Below are positions 26,973-36,158 of a DNA stretch of 64,000 nucleotides, piece by piece (positions within the stretch are counted from its first letter, which is position 1; each line of letters opens with the position of its first letter). A model generated the notes under the pieces. The model saw nothing but the letters and a program-made list of their open reading frames with translations. It did no database searches and had not been told where the DNA came from. The translations under genes and the position numbers were made by a program. Source of the DNA: an uncultured Roseburia sp. (GTDB lineage: Bacteria > Bacillota > Clostridia > Lachnospirales > Lachnospiraceae); assembly GCA_947383215.1 (NCBI GenBank), contig CANDCP010000005.1:1-64000 (forward strand). Direction: 5' to 3'.

Positions 26973-27512
26973 TTATTCAAGATTGTCATTGATGCGTGAA
27001 ATATTGACATCCCCAACCTCAAGATTTAGTATGTTCATGGCTCTTATTGCCTTCCGGGCATTTATCTCCATGTTCGATGCGCCCGGAAACGAGAAATCGA
27101 ATTCGCTTAAAGCCCTTAAGTGTGCTGCCAGAGATGGAAAACCTGCCTTTTCTGTGAAATACAGAAAATATTTCGGTTCATCCTTGACGGCATCGATCTC
27201 AATAAGACAAAACAGAGAGTCGGCGGTGTCGTAGTTTTGCATTGCCTGTAACGCGTCAATATCTTCATCCGATAAGGGGTCTGTGTTCTTAATCCCGGAA
27301 ATATCGTAAAATTTGACATTTTTTACTTTTATGGCGTTTTCTTTAAATATAGTTTGGCGCAGATTGCTGACATATGGGTAAACCTTTTCCTCCCATTTTA
27401 ATTGTCTGGGTTTTACAACGGCCTGTGTATAAATGGCGAATCCCGCGCCGGCCACGGCAAGGAAAAGGACGATAATGCCTGCAATAAGCGGCGTTTTTTT
27501 TCTGTTTTTCAT
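26973..27512 (-). CDS. Membrane-anchored protein, tandem paralogue A
   Basis: 179 residues: a basic start, one hydrophobic segment (about 8-30), then an outside domain of mixed alpha/beta character. Residues 10-46 (GIIVLFLAVAGAGFAIYTQA, KPRQLKWEEKVYPYV) are almost identical to the neighbour at 27533-28081, and the C-terminal GDVNISRIN is shared. No lipobox cysteine. Last gene of the GntR-ABC operon; function unknown, perhaps a sensor or immunity partner of the transporter. CTCCTGATG-type ribosome regions of the two copies also match. Confidence 0.75.
   Translation of the reverse strand: MKNRKKTPLIAGIIVLFLAVAGAGFAIYTQAVVKPRQLKWEEKVYPYVSNLRQTIFKENAIKVKNVKFYDISGIKNTDPLSDEDIDALQAMQNYDTADSLFCLIEIDAVKDEPKYFLYFTEKAGFPSLAAHLRALSEFDFSFPGASNMEINARKAIRAMNILNLEVGDVNISRINDNLE
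27369..27479 (-). repeat. 111-base near-identical segment, copy 1
   Basis: Differs from 27935-28045 at one base only (27457 versus 28023). It covers the membrane anchor and juxtamembrane part of paralogue A. Confidence 0.9.
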
Positions 27513-27532
27513 TAAAAATTCTCCTGATGTTT

Positions 27533-28081
27533 TTAAGTCTGGTTCAGTTTTTTATTGATGCGTGAAATACTGACGTCCCCGGTTTTATGTCCGCACATTT
27601 TCATAACCTTTATTTTTCCGACGCATGCCAGTTCCCATTGCTCTGCCTTTACCTTTGACTGAGTATTACATTCTCCTATTTGGATCGGCTGCGGATCATC
27701 ACCGAAATTGCTGTCGCATAACAAATAGTATTTTGAATAATCCGGTATTTCATCTGTTTCAATAAGGCATAACAAAGAATTATGCGCAAGCGTTTGTAGT
27801 TCTTTTAGGGTCTGAATATCTTGTTCGTCTGTTAGGACATCCGTATTATCAGAATTTGAAATATCGTAAAATTCAACGTTTTTTATATGAATGGGTTCAG
27901 TCGACGAAAGTTGTGCCTGAGAATGAATCTGGTCGACATATGGGTAAACCTTTTCCTCCCATTTTAATTGTCTGGGTTTTACAACGGCCTGTGTATAAAT
28001 GGCGAATCCCGCGCCGGCCACGACAAGGAAAAGGACGATAATGCCAAGGATAAGCGTTTTTTTGTTTTTCGTGTCTTTCAT
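27533..28081 (-). CDS. Membrane-anchored protein, tandem paralogue B
   Basis: 182 residues from the ATG at 28081 (AGGAG upstream); the longer in-frame extension lacks a ribosome site. Same layout as paralogue A: single N-terminal span (about 9-30), shared VVKPRQLKWEEKVYPYV stretch, then a diverged outside domain with several cysteines, ending GDVSISRINKKLNQT. The contrast between an almost invariant anchor and a diverged outer domain suggests gene conversion or selection on the anchor. Function unknown. Confidence 0.75.
   Translation of the reverse strand: MKDTKNKKTLILGIIVLFLVVAGAGFAIYTQAVVKPRQLKWEEKVYPYVDQIHSQAQLSSTEPIHIKNVEFYDISNSDNTDVLTDEQDIQTLKELQTLAHNSLLCLIETDEIPDYSKYYLLCDSNFGDDPQPIQIGECNTQSKVKAEQWELACVGKIKVMKMCGHKTGDVSISRINKKLNQT
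27935..28045 (-). repeat. 111-base near-identical segment, copy 2
   Basis: Partner of 27369-27479, in the same orientation 566 bases away. Confidence 0.9.
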
Positions 28082-28128
28082 GTTAAAATCTCCTGATGTT
28101 ATCTGATGTACCGTTGAGCCAGGGCACA

Positions 28129-28953
28129 TCAGGTAAGATTTAATTTTTTGCCGCTGATGTAAACGCATGTAATATAGTAAATAACAATCAGTATCGCGCC
28201 CTGGATTAAGCTGCTTCCAAATATATCGCCGATAATTGAAACATCGTCATAGGCGCTCTGATAGGAATAGTACATGGAGTTCGTCATAAGCTGCATACTC
28301 CGATGTATATTGAGGATTAGATTTATAATCTGCAGTACAATGTAAATGATGACATAAGTTATGATGGAGGCAACTACTTTGTATTTGTTGAACAGCTGTC
28401 CGATAGATATACTGCAGTAAATCATCAGCAAACCGGAAAAACAGGATACCAGCATGTAGAGCAGGAATTTTCCGATTAAAGCCGACATGGGTTTGCCGAA
28501 GAACGTTTCCAGTTCATACAGGAAATAATTCCAGTCGGCGGAGGCGAATTCGCCGGTACTTTGGAGCGCGGTGCCAAATAGCGAGAGGACAGAGACTGCC
28601 GTAAGCGCCATCGTCAAAAAAGCCCAAAAAGCCGAAACCAGAAGCTTAACGTTAAAAGTTGAAAACGTCGATACCGGAAGCGTATGGGTCAGATACGCTT
28701 CGTCGGCGTACATAGTACGGTAAAAGCGAATCATAAGATAGATATAAGTTATGATAAACAATGCAATTATGGCGAGGATGTAGAAGAATACCATAGAGAT
28801 GGCAAGAAATCCCATAGCGATGTTTTCGGAATCAAAAATTTTAAGTCCGAGTACAATCATGCCGATAATTGTTACGCCAATGAGCGCAAGATTTAGGGGC
28901 AGCAGAACCTTTGCCGTATCTTTAAATTCGTGTTTGAATAATTTGCCTAACAT
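28129..28953 (-). CDS. ABC-2 type transporter permease
   Basis: 274 residues with six hydrophobic segments and an N-terminal amphipathic MLGKLFKHEFKDTAK typical of this permease group. Its coding region overlaps the ATPase gene by seven bases, so they are coupled. Predicted to pair with the ATPase as a YtrBC/BcrAB-like exporter or sensor system. Substrate unknown; GntR-linked members often answer cell-envelope antibiotics. Confidence 0.85.
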   Translation of the reverse strand: MLGKLFKHEFKDTAKVLLPLNLALIGVTIIGMIVLGLKIFDSENIAMGFLAISMVFFYILAIIALFIITYIYLMIRFYRTMYADEAYLTHTLPVSTFSTFNVKLLVSAFWAFLTMALTAVSVLSLFGTALQSTGEFASADWNYFLYELETFFGKPMSALIGKFLLYMLVSCFSGLLMIYCSISIGQLFNKYKVVASIITYVIIYIVLQIINLILNIHRSMQLMTNSMYYSYQSAYDDVSIIGDIFGSSLIQGAILIVIYYITCVYISGKKLNLT

Positions 28954-29645
28954 TTAAATACCTCCCTGAATAAAGCGTCGACGGATTTGCCGTTTTCTTT
29001 CCTGATTTCCTCTACGGTGGAAGAGAGCCGTATATGTCCGTTGTGGATGAAAATTACCTGATCCAGAATGTTTTCAATATCTGTAATCAGATGCGTGGAG
29101 ATTAATATCGTTGCGTTTTCATCGTAATTAGAAAGAATCGTATTTAGGATGTAATCTCTTGCGGCGGGGTCAACGCCTGCAATCGGTTCGTCGAGGACAT
29201 ATAAATCTGCATGGCGGCTCATCACAAGAATTAAGTGCACCTTCTCTTTCGTTCCTTTGGACATGGTTTTTAGCTTGTCGCATGGATTGATGGAGAGTTT
29301 TGCCAGCATATCGTAAGCCCGCTTCGTATCGAAATCGGAGTAGAAATCTTCAAAATAGCTGATAATATCGCGAATTTTCATATTCTTATTCAGATAAGTA
29401 TGATCCGGCAGATACGAGATTACTTTTTTGCTTTCTACGCCGATCGGTTTTCCGTGTACCGTGATTTCTCCGGAAGTCGGCGTTAAAAGTCCGTTGATAA
29501 TTTTAATCAGCGTGGTTTTTCCACTGCCGTTTGGACCAAGGAGCCCTACGATGTGCCCTCCTTCCAGCGAAAGATTGATCTGGTCGAGGGCGGCGAAATT
29601 ACCATAACGCTTTGTTAAATTTTTACATTCTAAAATCGTGCTCAT
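28947..29645 (-). CDS. ABC transporter ATP-binding protein
   Basis: 232 residues from the ATG at 29645, which overlaps the regulator stop (ATGA) and has AAGGAG upstream. Walker A GPNGSGKTT, a Q-loop region weakly seen, signature region MSKGTKEKVHL (SKGTK in place of SGGQ), Walker B LYVLDEPIAGVD and switch His in ISTHL. The degenerate signature is typical of the YtrB/BcrA-like group. Coupled to the permease. Confidence 0.92.
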   Translation of the reverse strand: MSTILECKNLTKRYGNFAALDQINLSLEGGHIVGLLGPNGSGKTTLIKIINGLLTPTSGEITVHGKPIGVESKKVISYLPDHTYLNKNMKIRDIISYFEDFYSDFDTKRAYDMLAKLSINPCDKLKTMSKGTKEKVHLILVMSRHADLYVLDEPIAGVDPAARDYILNTILSNYDENATILISTHLITDIENILDQVIFIHNGHIRLSSTVEEIRKENGKSVDALFREVFKC

Positions 29646-30013
29646 TCCTGCTCTCCTTTGATACATTTTTTAATCATAGCAAGGATTTCTGTTTTTTGAA
29701 ATCCCAGTTTTGTCATACTCTCAAAAAATTCGGAAATCTTTTCTTCTGCGAGAGAAGTCTTTAAATTTTCAATCATTTCGGTATCCTCCGTTATAAATCT
29801 TCCGCTTGTTCTGTGGGAATAGACAAGACCGGAGCGTTCTAATTCCGATAAAGCTTTCTGCATTGTGTTTGGGTTGACGGCGGCAATGCCCGCAAGCTCC
29901 CGAACGGACGGAAGCTTATCTCCGGGACGGTAGGCGCCGGAAATAATATCCAGCTGTATCCGTTCTACAATTTGTATAAAAATCGGTCGGTCAGAATCCA
30001 GGTTCCATGGCAT
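29642..30013 (-). CDS. GntR-family regulator, YtrA type
   Basis: 123 residues: winged helix (PIFIQIVERIQLDIISGAY, GDKLPSVRELAGIAAVNPNTMQKAL, YSHRTSGRFI) and only a short helical C-terminal part, as in the YtrA subfamily that controls ABC exporter operons. First gene of the operon. A perfect palindrome 40-60 bases before the start codon is its probable operator, implying autoregulation. Confidence 0.92.
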   Translation of the reverse strand: MPWNLDSDRPIFIQIVERIQLDIISGAYRPGDKLPSVRELAGIAAVNPNTMQKALSELERSGLVYSHRTSGRFITEDTEMIENLKTSLAEEKISEFFESMTKLGFQKTEILAMIKKCIKGEQE

Positions 30014-30051
30014 GAAATCACCTCTTTCTTTTTCAACATAATTGTGTTTCT

Positions 30052-30073
30052 TTGTATTAACATATTAATACAA
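30052..30073 (-). promoter_or_regulatory. Probable operator of the GntR regulator
   Basis: TTGTATTAA (30052-30060), CATA, TTAATACAA (30065-30073): perfect nine-base arms with a four-base spacer. It overlaps the region where the minus-strand -10 box would lie (upstream TTGATT/TTGCAT at about 30076-30086). Confidence 0.7.
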
Positions 30074-30105
30074 TAATGCAATCAAAAGAAAAAGTCAAGA
30101 AGAAT

Positions 30106-31191
30106 TTAAAAAAGGCAATTTATTAGCCTGTCATTGTCTTTCGGATTCATAAAACAGAAGCGGATGTATTTGTTGTCAAGAAACGGGAAAGTAGAGCAGT
30201 CCCGTATCATCATGCCCTGTCTGATAGCGATATCGAACATGTCCTGTGAGGTGATATCCTCCTTGAGCAGACGGACCAGAAGAAAGTTGCCGGAAGGGGG
30301 ATAGACTCTAAGGTCGGCAAGACCGGAGAGATGACGGTAAATGCGGTTTCGTTCGCCGGCAATGAGTTCTTTTGTCTGTGCAATATAATCCGCGTCGCGG
30401 AACATAATCTCGCCTGCAATTACGGCGAGAGAATTGATAGTCCAGGGATTTTTGCGCGTATTGATCGCTTTGATGAGATCACGGTTGCCGGTGATGGCGT
30501 AGCCTAAGCGCAGGCCGGGCGCGGCAAAAAATTTGGAGGTGCCTCGTAAAATAATAATATTATTGTAGTAATTTGTCAGAGGAACAGAAGTAATCGTTTC
30601 CATATAATCTGCAAATTCCACATAGGTTTCGTCTACCATAACAAAAATATCATGCTGCTTGCAGACGTCCAGGATGCGGCGCATTTCTTTGTTGGTGATA
30701 CACGAAGACGTCGGATTATTGGGATTGCAGATTACGACGAGGTCAATGTTTTCATTGAGCCGTCCGGTGAAATCTTCTACGTTAAGCTTAAAGTTTTGAT
30801 TTTCCTGCAGCGGGTAGTAAAGCGTCGTGCCGCCGCCGAGGGAAATCTCGCGTTCATATTCCGAGTAGGTCGGACCGACAATCAAGGCTTTTTTTGGATG
30901 CTCCAATTGGATAAACAGAGAAATTAATTCTGTCGAACCGTTTCCGACAATAATATTTTCTGCCTCTGTGTGGGCGTAGTCCGCCATGCAGCGGCGAAGG
31001 GCGTTGTATTCGCGGTCGGGATACGCGGTGATCGCGTCGATATGGCTGGCGAGCGTCGCCTTTAGTTTTGGAGATACGCCCAATGGATTGACATTTGCGG
31101 AAAAGCTGATGATATCCTCTTTTTTGACGCCATAGATTTGTTCGATTTTTTCCAAATCGCTTCCATGAAAATGGTCACTGTGTTTTATCAT
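30106..31191 (-). CDS. PLP-dependent class II aminotransferase (HisC/CobD-like)
   Basis: 361 residues from the ATG at 31191, which has GGAGG upstream; the longer frame has none. Fold type I signatures: FSANVNPLG, VGNGSTELI, VICNPNNPTS, VDETYVEF and the PLP lysine in GTSKFFAAPGLRLGYA. It resembles histidinol-phosphate aminotransferase and threonine-phosphate decarboxylase. No histidine or cobalamin genes are nearby, so the substrate is open. Diverges from the 31.3 kb operon. Confidence 0.85.
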   Translation of the reverse strand: MIKHSDHFHGSDLEKIEQIYGVKKEDIISFSANVNPLGVSPKLKATLASHIDAITAYPDREYNALRRCMADYAHTEAENIIVGNGSTELISLFIQLEHPKKALIVGPTYSEYEREISLGGGTTLYYPLQENQNFKLNVEDFTGRLNENIDLVVICNPNNPTSSCITNKEMRRILDVCKQHDIFVMVDETYVEFADYMETITSVPLTNYYNNIIILRGTSKFFAAPGLRLGYAITGNRDLIKAINTRKNPWTINSLAVIAGEIMFRDADYIAQTKELIAGERNRIYRHLSGLADLRVYPPSGNFLLVRLLKEDITSQDMFDIAIRQGMMIRDCSTFPFLDNKYIRFCFMNPKDNDRLINCLF

Positions 31192-31257
31192 AATTAAGAC
31201 CTCCAATATTTTGGGGTTGCGATTTCTGCACAATAAAAACGTGTGTGAAGACAAAAG

Positions 31258-31286
31258 TTGCAGGAATCTTTTAAATAGTTTATAAT
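31258..31286 (+). promoter_or_regulatory. Promoter of the 31.3-38.7 kb operon
   Basis: TTGCAG (31258-31263), 17 bases, TATAAT (31281-31286), about 70 bases before the first gene. Confidence 0.7.
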
Positions 31287-31355
31287 CTATTATAACTGTA
31301 ATGAAAGAAAAAGCAACCGGTGGAATTAAAATATCGGTTGGAAGCAGGTGTGATT

Positions 31356-34300
31356 TTGCGTAAACGGATTCAAAAACTGGCACGTGGACAATTTGAACAC
31401 AAGGAGCCTGTTCTCACATTTTCTACGGATAAAATAGAAATTGCGGTATCGGAGGGACGGGATTATACGGGAGACTTTGTCATAAGCAGCCCTGATTTTG
31501 CTACGATAAAAGGTCTTGTGTATTCTTCGAATCCTCATATGGAATGTCTGACGCCGCAGTTTCAGGGAGAGGAGATCAGGATTCGGTATCAATTTCATAG
31601 CGAAGGATTTGTGGAAGGCGATATTCAGAAAGGAGAATTTTTTGTTATCTGTAACCAGGGAGAATATAACCTTTCTTTTGTTGTGTCCGTCTGCCGGCAT
31701 TATGCGGACTCCTCGATCGGCAAGATAAAGACGCTGTATGATTTTACGAAACTGGCGGGCCAGGATTATGAGGAGGCGTTTAAGCTGTTTACATCGGCGG
31801 GCTTCCCGTATCTGTTTCAGGAAAATGAAAACCTGGAGCGTCTCTATTATGAGGCGTTTTCCATGCCGCCGGTCTCCATGACGAATATGGAAGAGTTTCT
31901 CGTTACGATTCATAAAAAAGAGGCCGTCCGGTTTAGCCTTAAGGATACGTCGTACGAGTTTCGCGATATAACCGCGAGTCTGCTGGAGAGCGTTGAGATA
32001 CGAAAAAATCACTGGGGATTTCTTGAATTAAGCGTAACGTCCGGGGATGCGTTTTTGATACCGGAAAAGGAGCGCCTTACGACGGAAGATTTCGTGGGGA
32101 GTATCTGTCAGGCCCGGTATCGGATCGATGCGAAACAGCTTCACGCGGGAAAGAATTTCGGCAAACTGGTTTTTGAAAATTCATATCAGAGAGAAGAAGT
32201 AAGGATTGTCGTTGTGAAGAGCCGCACGGTCCAAACGGCGCAGGATTACCTGAAAATACAGAATGCGAAAAAAGAATTGACCAGGCTTTATATAGATTAC
32301 CGGTTAAAAAAGATCGGAAACGCGATGTGGGCCGCGGACACGGTCGGATGTTTAAACCGCCTCTCATCGCTCGAGGGCGGAAACGATTGGTACAAGCTAA
32401 TGAAGGCACAGGCGTATCTGGCCGGAAAACAACGGCAGGAGGCAGAGTGGATTTTATCCGAGTATAAGAGAGCGGGAAAAGATAAGACGACGCCGGAATA
32501 CGGTTATTATCTTTATCTGTGTACGCTGTATGAGAGAGAATCCTCCTATGTAAACCGGCTTGCGGGGGAGATAGAGGAAATCTATCATAGGCATGAGGAG
32601 AGCGATCTGCTCTTTTGGATTCGCTTGTTTGTAAAGGAAGAATATTGCAAGGACGCGGCGTTGAAGCTGCGGATAATCGAGCAGAGAATGGCGGAAGGGA
32701 GCAGCAGCCCGTTTTTGTTTCTGGAAGCGTATTATATTTTCTGGCAGAATCCGTATCTTTTGACGAAGCTGAAAGAATTTGAGATCAAGGTACTGCACTG
32801 GGCCGCAAAGGAGGATGTGCTTACCGGGGACCTGGCGGTAAATATCGTGGGGCTTTCCGGCAGTGTGCGGACGTATCAGCCGCTGTTTTACCGGGTGCTT
32901 GCGTCTTTTTACGAGAAATATAAGCTCACAGAGCTTTTGTCCGCGATTTGTTCTTATCTGGTACGGTCCCAAAGATTTTCCCCGAAATACCACGAGTGGT
33001 ATGAGCTCGGGATTGAGGAAGATCTGCGGATTACGGGCTTAAATGAAGCGTATTTGATGTCGATGGATCTTTTGAACACGAAAAAGCTTCCGAAAACGGT
33101 GCAGATGTATTTTCGGTATAATACGTCTGTTCCCTACAAACAAAAGGCGGCGCTCCTTGTAAATATTATTGCGGGCAAAGAGAAAGAGCCGTCCGTTTAC
33201 CAGAGCTATCATAAAGTGATGGAAGAGTTCGCGATCGAGCAGATTATGGAAGGGCATATGGATGATAATCTGGCGGTTATCTACGGTGAAATGCTTGAGC
33301 GGGGTATGATTGAAAAGTCAATGGTTCCGGCGCTCTCTAAGATTCTCTATACGCATAAGCTGACCGTATTTTCCGGTGCGTCCACGGTCTATGTGATTCA
33401 CCGCCAGCTGAAGGAGGTCCAGGTGGTTCCGGTAGTCCGCGGCGTGGCGTATTTTCAGCTTTATACAAAGGATTATGCGATTGTTCTTGAGGATACCATG
33501 GGAAGGAAATATGCGGCGGGCATGGCTTACCAGCTGGAGCGTCTGTTGAATCCCGGGATGTACCTGCGCAAATGCCTGGAGTATACGCCGTATGAAACCC
33601 CGTTTCTCTTACATTATTTTTCCGGAAGGGAAAAGAGCACCATGTTTATGCCGGAAGAGAAAAACTATTTGATCGGGCTGTTTGACGATCAGAGCCTTCG
33701 GGAGACCTACCGGGCGAGGCTCTATCCGGAGATGATACGTTTTTTGGAGCGGATGGAAGAGAGGGAGCTTGTAGAGGCGTATTTAAGGCAGGCGCCCATC
33801 CGGCTTTGTACAAGAGAGGCGAGAACATACCTGATGGAAGAGCTGATTGCGTACCGCGAGTACGACAAGGCATATGAGTATGTGAAAGAGTACGGCGTCG
33901 GCCAGCTCTCCCCTGCAAAGCTGGCGAGCCTGTGCAGTTATGAGATAGAGGCCTATGAGATGGAGGAGGACGACTTTTTAATCAATCTGGCGTCCTATGT
34001 CTTTTTGCACGGCAAGTACGATAACGCTGTGCTGGCCTATCTGGAAAAGTATTACGGCGGGACCACGAAGAATTTAAAAAGGCTCTGGCGCGCCTGCTAT
34101 GCGTTTGAAATTGACAGTTTTGAATTAGAAGAGCGGCTTTTGGTGCAGATGCTTTATACGACGGAATTTGTAGATAACGTTGAGCAGGTGTATGAGAGTT
34201 ATTGCGCGCACGGCGGCATTTCTCTTGTGCGGGAAGCGTATCTGTGCTATTTCTCCTATATTTATCTTGTAAAACAGACTGTTGTCCCCAATCATATTTT

Positions 34301-34886
34301 CCCGGAGATCATGCAGCGAATTTGTGAAGAGAAGGAAGTGCCGGATGTCTGCTGCCTTGCTCTGCTGAATTATTTTGCCGAGGAAAATGAATGGTCCGAA
34401 GAGAAAATAAAGGTTACGATGGGGATTCTGGAAAATTATGTGAATCGTGGGATGTATTTTGCCTTTTATCGCAGGTTTCCGGAAAAAATCAAACATTATT
34501 TCCAGATATACGACAAGATCTTTTTGGAGTACCGCACATTTTCGGACCGGCGCGTGCTGCTGCATTATCGCACGGATAATGAAGAGCAGTTTGTGACGGA
34601 GGAGATGCCGGAGGTGTTTGGGGGAATTTATGTGAAGACGTTTACCGTTTTTTTCGGAGAGAGTATCGAATACTACATTACCGAAGAGGGGGAAGACGGA
34701 CTTAAAGTTGTGGAGAGCGAGCAGATTGTGGGAAGAGAGGCGGGCGGCAGAGACGATAGCCGCTACGAACTGCTGAATACCATGCTGTTTGTGCGTACTC
34801 TCGGAGATAATGAGCGCTTAAGGGAGCTTATGATTTCCTATGAGAGACGGGAGAAAGAAAACGAGCTGTTATTCCGTATGATCTAA
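31356..34886 (+). CDS. Large DUF5717-like protein: beta-sandwich plus helical repeats, unknown function
   Basis: 1176 residues from TTG 31356, with GCAGGTG upstream; GTG 31320 is the alternative. No signal peptide or membrane span, so predicted cytosolic. Residues about 20-130 and 210-310 look like beta-sandwich domains (FSTDKIEIAVSEGRDYTGDF; VRFSLKDTSYEF). From about 310 to 1090 the chain is a series of helix pairs with TPR-like spacing (LYYEAF, AYLAGKQRQEAEWILSEYKR, EYDKAYEYVKEYG). I associate it with DUF5717, a Lachnospiraceae family without a known role. The shape suggests a scaffold that receives partner proteins, probably those encoded next. Confidence 0.75.
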   Translation: MRKRIQKLARGQFEHKEPVLTFSTDKIEIAVSEGRDYTGDFVISSPDFATIKGLVYSSNPHMECLTPQFQGEEIRIRYQFHSEGFVEGDIQKGEFFVICNQGEYNLSFVVSVCRHYADSSIGKIKTLYDFTKLAGQDYEEAFKLFTSAGFPYLFQENENLERLYYEAFSMPPVSMTNMEEFLVTIHKKEAVRFSLKDTSYEFRDITASLLESVEIRKNHWGFLELSVTSGDAFLIPEKERLTTEDFVGSICQARYRIDAKQLHAGKNFGKLVFENSYQREEVRIVVVKSRTVQTAQDYLKIQNAKKELTRLYIDYRLKKIGNAMWAADTVGCLNRLSSLEGGNDWYKLMKAQAYLAGKQRQEAEWILSEYKRAGKDKTTPEYGYYLYLCTLYERESSYVNRLAGEIEEIYHRHEESDLLFWIRLFVKEEYCKDAALKLRIIEQRMAEGSSSPFLFLEAYYIFWQNPYLLTKLKEFEIKVLHWAAKEDVLTGDLAVNIVGLSGSVRTYQPLFYRVLASFYEKYKLTELLSAICSYLVRSQRFSPKYHEWYELGIEEDLRITGLNEAYLMSMDLLNTKKLPKTVQMYFRYNTSVPYKQKAALLVNIIAGKEKEPSVYQSYHKVMEEFAIEQIMEGHMDDNLAVIYGEMLERGMIEKSMVPALSKILYTHKLTVFSGASTVYVIHRQLKEVQVVPVVRGVAYFQLYTKDYAIVLEDTMGRKYAAGMAYQLERLLNPGMYLRKCLEYTPYETPFLLHYFSGREKSTMFMPEEKNYLIGLFDDQSLRETYRARLYPEMIRFLERMEERELVEAYLRQAPIRLCTREARTYLMEELIAYREYDKAYEYVKEYGVGQLSPAKLASLCSYEIEAYEMEEDDFLINLASYVFLHGKYDNAVLAYLEKYYGGTTKNLKRLWRACYAFEIDSFELEERLLVQMLYTTEFVDNVEQVYESYCAHGGISLVREAYLCYFSYIYLVKQTVVPNHIFPEIMQRICEEKEVPDVCCLALLNYFAEENEWSEEKIKVTMGILENYVNRGMYFAFYRRFPEKIKHYFQIYDKIFLEYRTFSDRRVLLHYRTDNEEQFVTEEMPEVFGGIYVKTFTVFFGESIEYYITEEGEDGLKVVESEQIVGREAGGRDDSRYELLNTMLFVRTLGDNERLRELMISYERREKENELLFRMI

Positions 34887-34916
34887 GGCAGCCCGGGAGT
34901 GAGAGGAAGGTGAAGC

Positions 34917-36146
34917 ATGGAAAAAAGAAAGCTATATGCAGGTTTGGATATCGGAACCAGATATGCGATGATCAGTTATTATATGCTTGGAATGAGCGAG
35001 CCGGAGACGGTAAGCCGCATCGCGGGGGGCGAGGTCTATCAGATTCCGCAGCTTCTCTACAAAAGAGAGGGGATCGGGCAATGGTTTTACGGGGAAGAAG
35101 CGGCGAAGACGGCAAAAAAGTATTCGGATGTTCCACTGGACAAGCTTTATCTGCGCGCCAGGGATCAGGAGAGCGTGGTGTTGGACGGACAGAGCTATAC
35201 GTATGTGGAGTTGTTTGCGCTTTTTATCCGAAAAATGCTGATGCTGGCGGCAAAGCTGAACCCGAATGTGCAAATTGAGCAGCTTGTATTGACAACGGAT
35301 TCCTTAAACCGGGAAAATATGAAGCTGTTTGCGGCAGTGATGGAAAAACTGGATATTGCGCCGGGGCATTTTACGGTGATCGATTATCCGGAGAGCTTCT
35401 ATTACTACGCGCTTAGTCAGAAGAGGGAATTGTGGCTTCATGATACGGCGATGTTTGATTACGGAAAGAGCGGGCTTTTATATTTTTATATGGAGCGGAA
35501 AACGAAGACAACGCCGCAGCTTGTATCTGTGATGGAAAGAAATTTAGGGCAGCTTGAGGGCGATAAGGATGAGGCGTTCTTGTCGGTATTGCCCGAGGCG
35601 TTTGGAAAACGGATTTTTTCCTCCGTATATCTGACGGGAGACGGATTCGACGGGGAGTGGATGCGGCAGTCGCTGAAGTATCTTTGCCGGAACAGGCGGG
35701 TATTTCTTGGGAAAAACCTTTATACCAAGGGGGCCTGTTATGCGGCAATGGCGGCCGGAGAGGTTAAGCCCTGGAATTTTGTCTATATCGGTGAAAATGA
35801 GATGAAATTCAATGTCAGTCTGAAGGTGCGGGGGGCGAAAGGGCTGGCGTTTTATTCTCTGATTTCGGCCGGAGATAACTGGTATGAGGCTGCGGGGGAG
35901 TGCGAAATCCTCTTGTCGGGGACGCGCGAGGTTGATTTCTGGCTGCAGGCGGCGGACAGCAGGGAGGCGAAGATTCATACCCTGGAATTGACGGATTTGC
36001 CTAAGCGGCCCGATAAGATGACGAGACTTCGGATTACGGCAAAGCCGTTATCGGATTCCTCGGTGAAGATTGTGATAAGAGATCTGGGATTTGGGGAACT
36101 CGTAAAAAGTTCGGATAAGAGCTGGGAGTATACGATGGAATTTTAA
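34917..36146 (+). CDS. DUF5716-like protein with degenerate Hsp70/actin ATPase fold
   Basis: 409 residues, cytosolic. The order of elements copies the Hsp70 nucleotide-binding domain: phosphate-1 loop AGLDIGTRYAMISYY (D11), helix plus strand VQIEQLVLTTDSLN, VIDYPESFYYYAL (compare EPTAAAL), phosphate-2 loop MFDYGKSGLLYFYM (D181), adenosine region VYLTGDGFDGEWM (from about 238) and KGACYAAMAAG. The GGGT of phosphate-2 and GGSS of the adenosine loop are changed, so ATP binding may be weak or lost. Residues 285-409 form a beta-rich domain, the position of the Hsp70 substrate domain. I associate it with DUF5716. 30 bases after the large protein. Confidence 0.72.
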   Translation: MEKRKLYAGLDIGTRYAMISYYMLGMSEPETVSRIAGGEVYQIPQLLYKREGIGQWFYGEEAAKTAKKYSDVPLDKLYLRARDQESVVLDGQSYTYVELFALFIRKMLMLAAKLNPNVQIEQLVLTTDSLNRENMKLFAAVMEKLDIAPGHFTVIDYPESFYYYALSQKRELWLHDTAMFDYGKSGLLYFYMERKTKTTPQLVSVMERNLGQLEGDKDEAFLSVLPEAFGKRIFSSVYLTGDGFDGEWMRQSLKYLCRNRRVFLGKNLYTKGACYAAMAAGEVKPWNFVYIGENEMKFNVSLKVRGAKGLAFYSLISAGDNWYEAAGECEILLSGTREVDFWLQAADSREAKIHTLELTDLPKRPDKMTRLRITAKPLSDSSVKIVIRDLGFGELVKSSDKSWEYTMEF

Positions 36147-36158
36147 GGAAGTGAAGCG

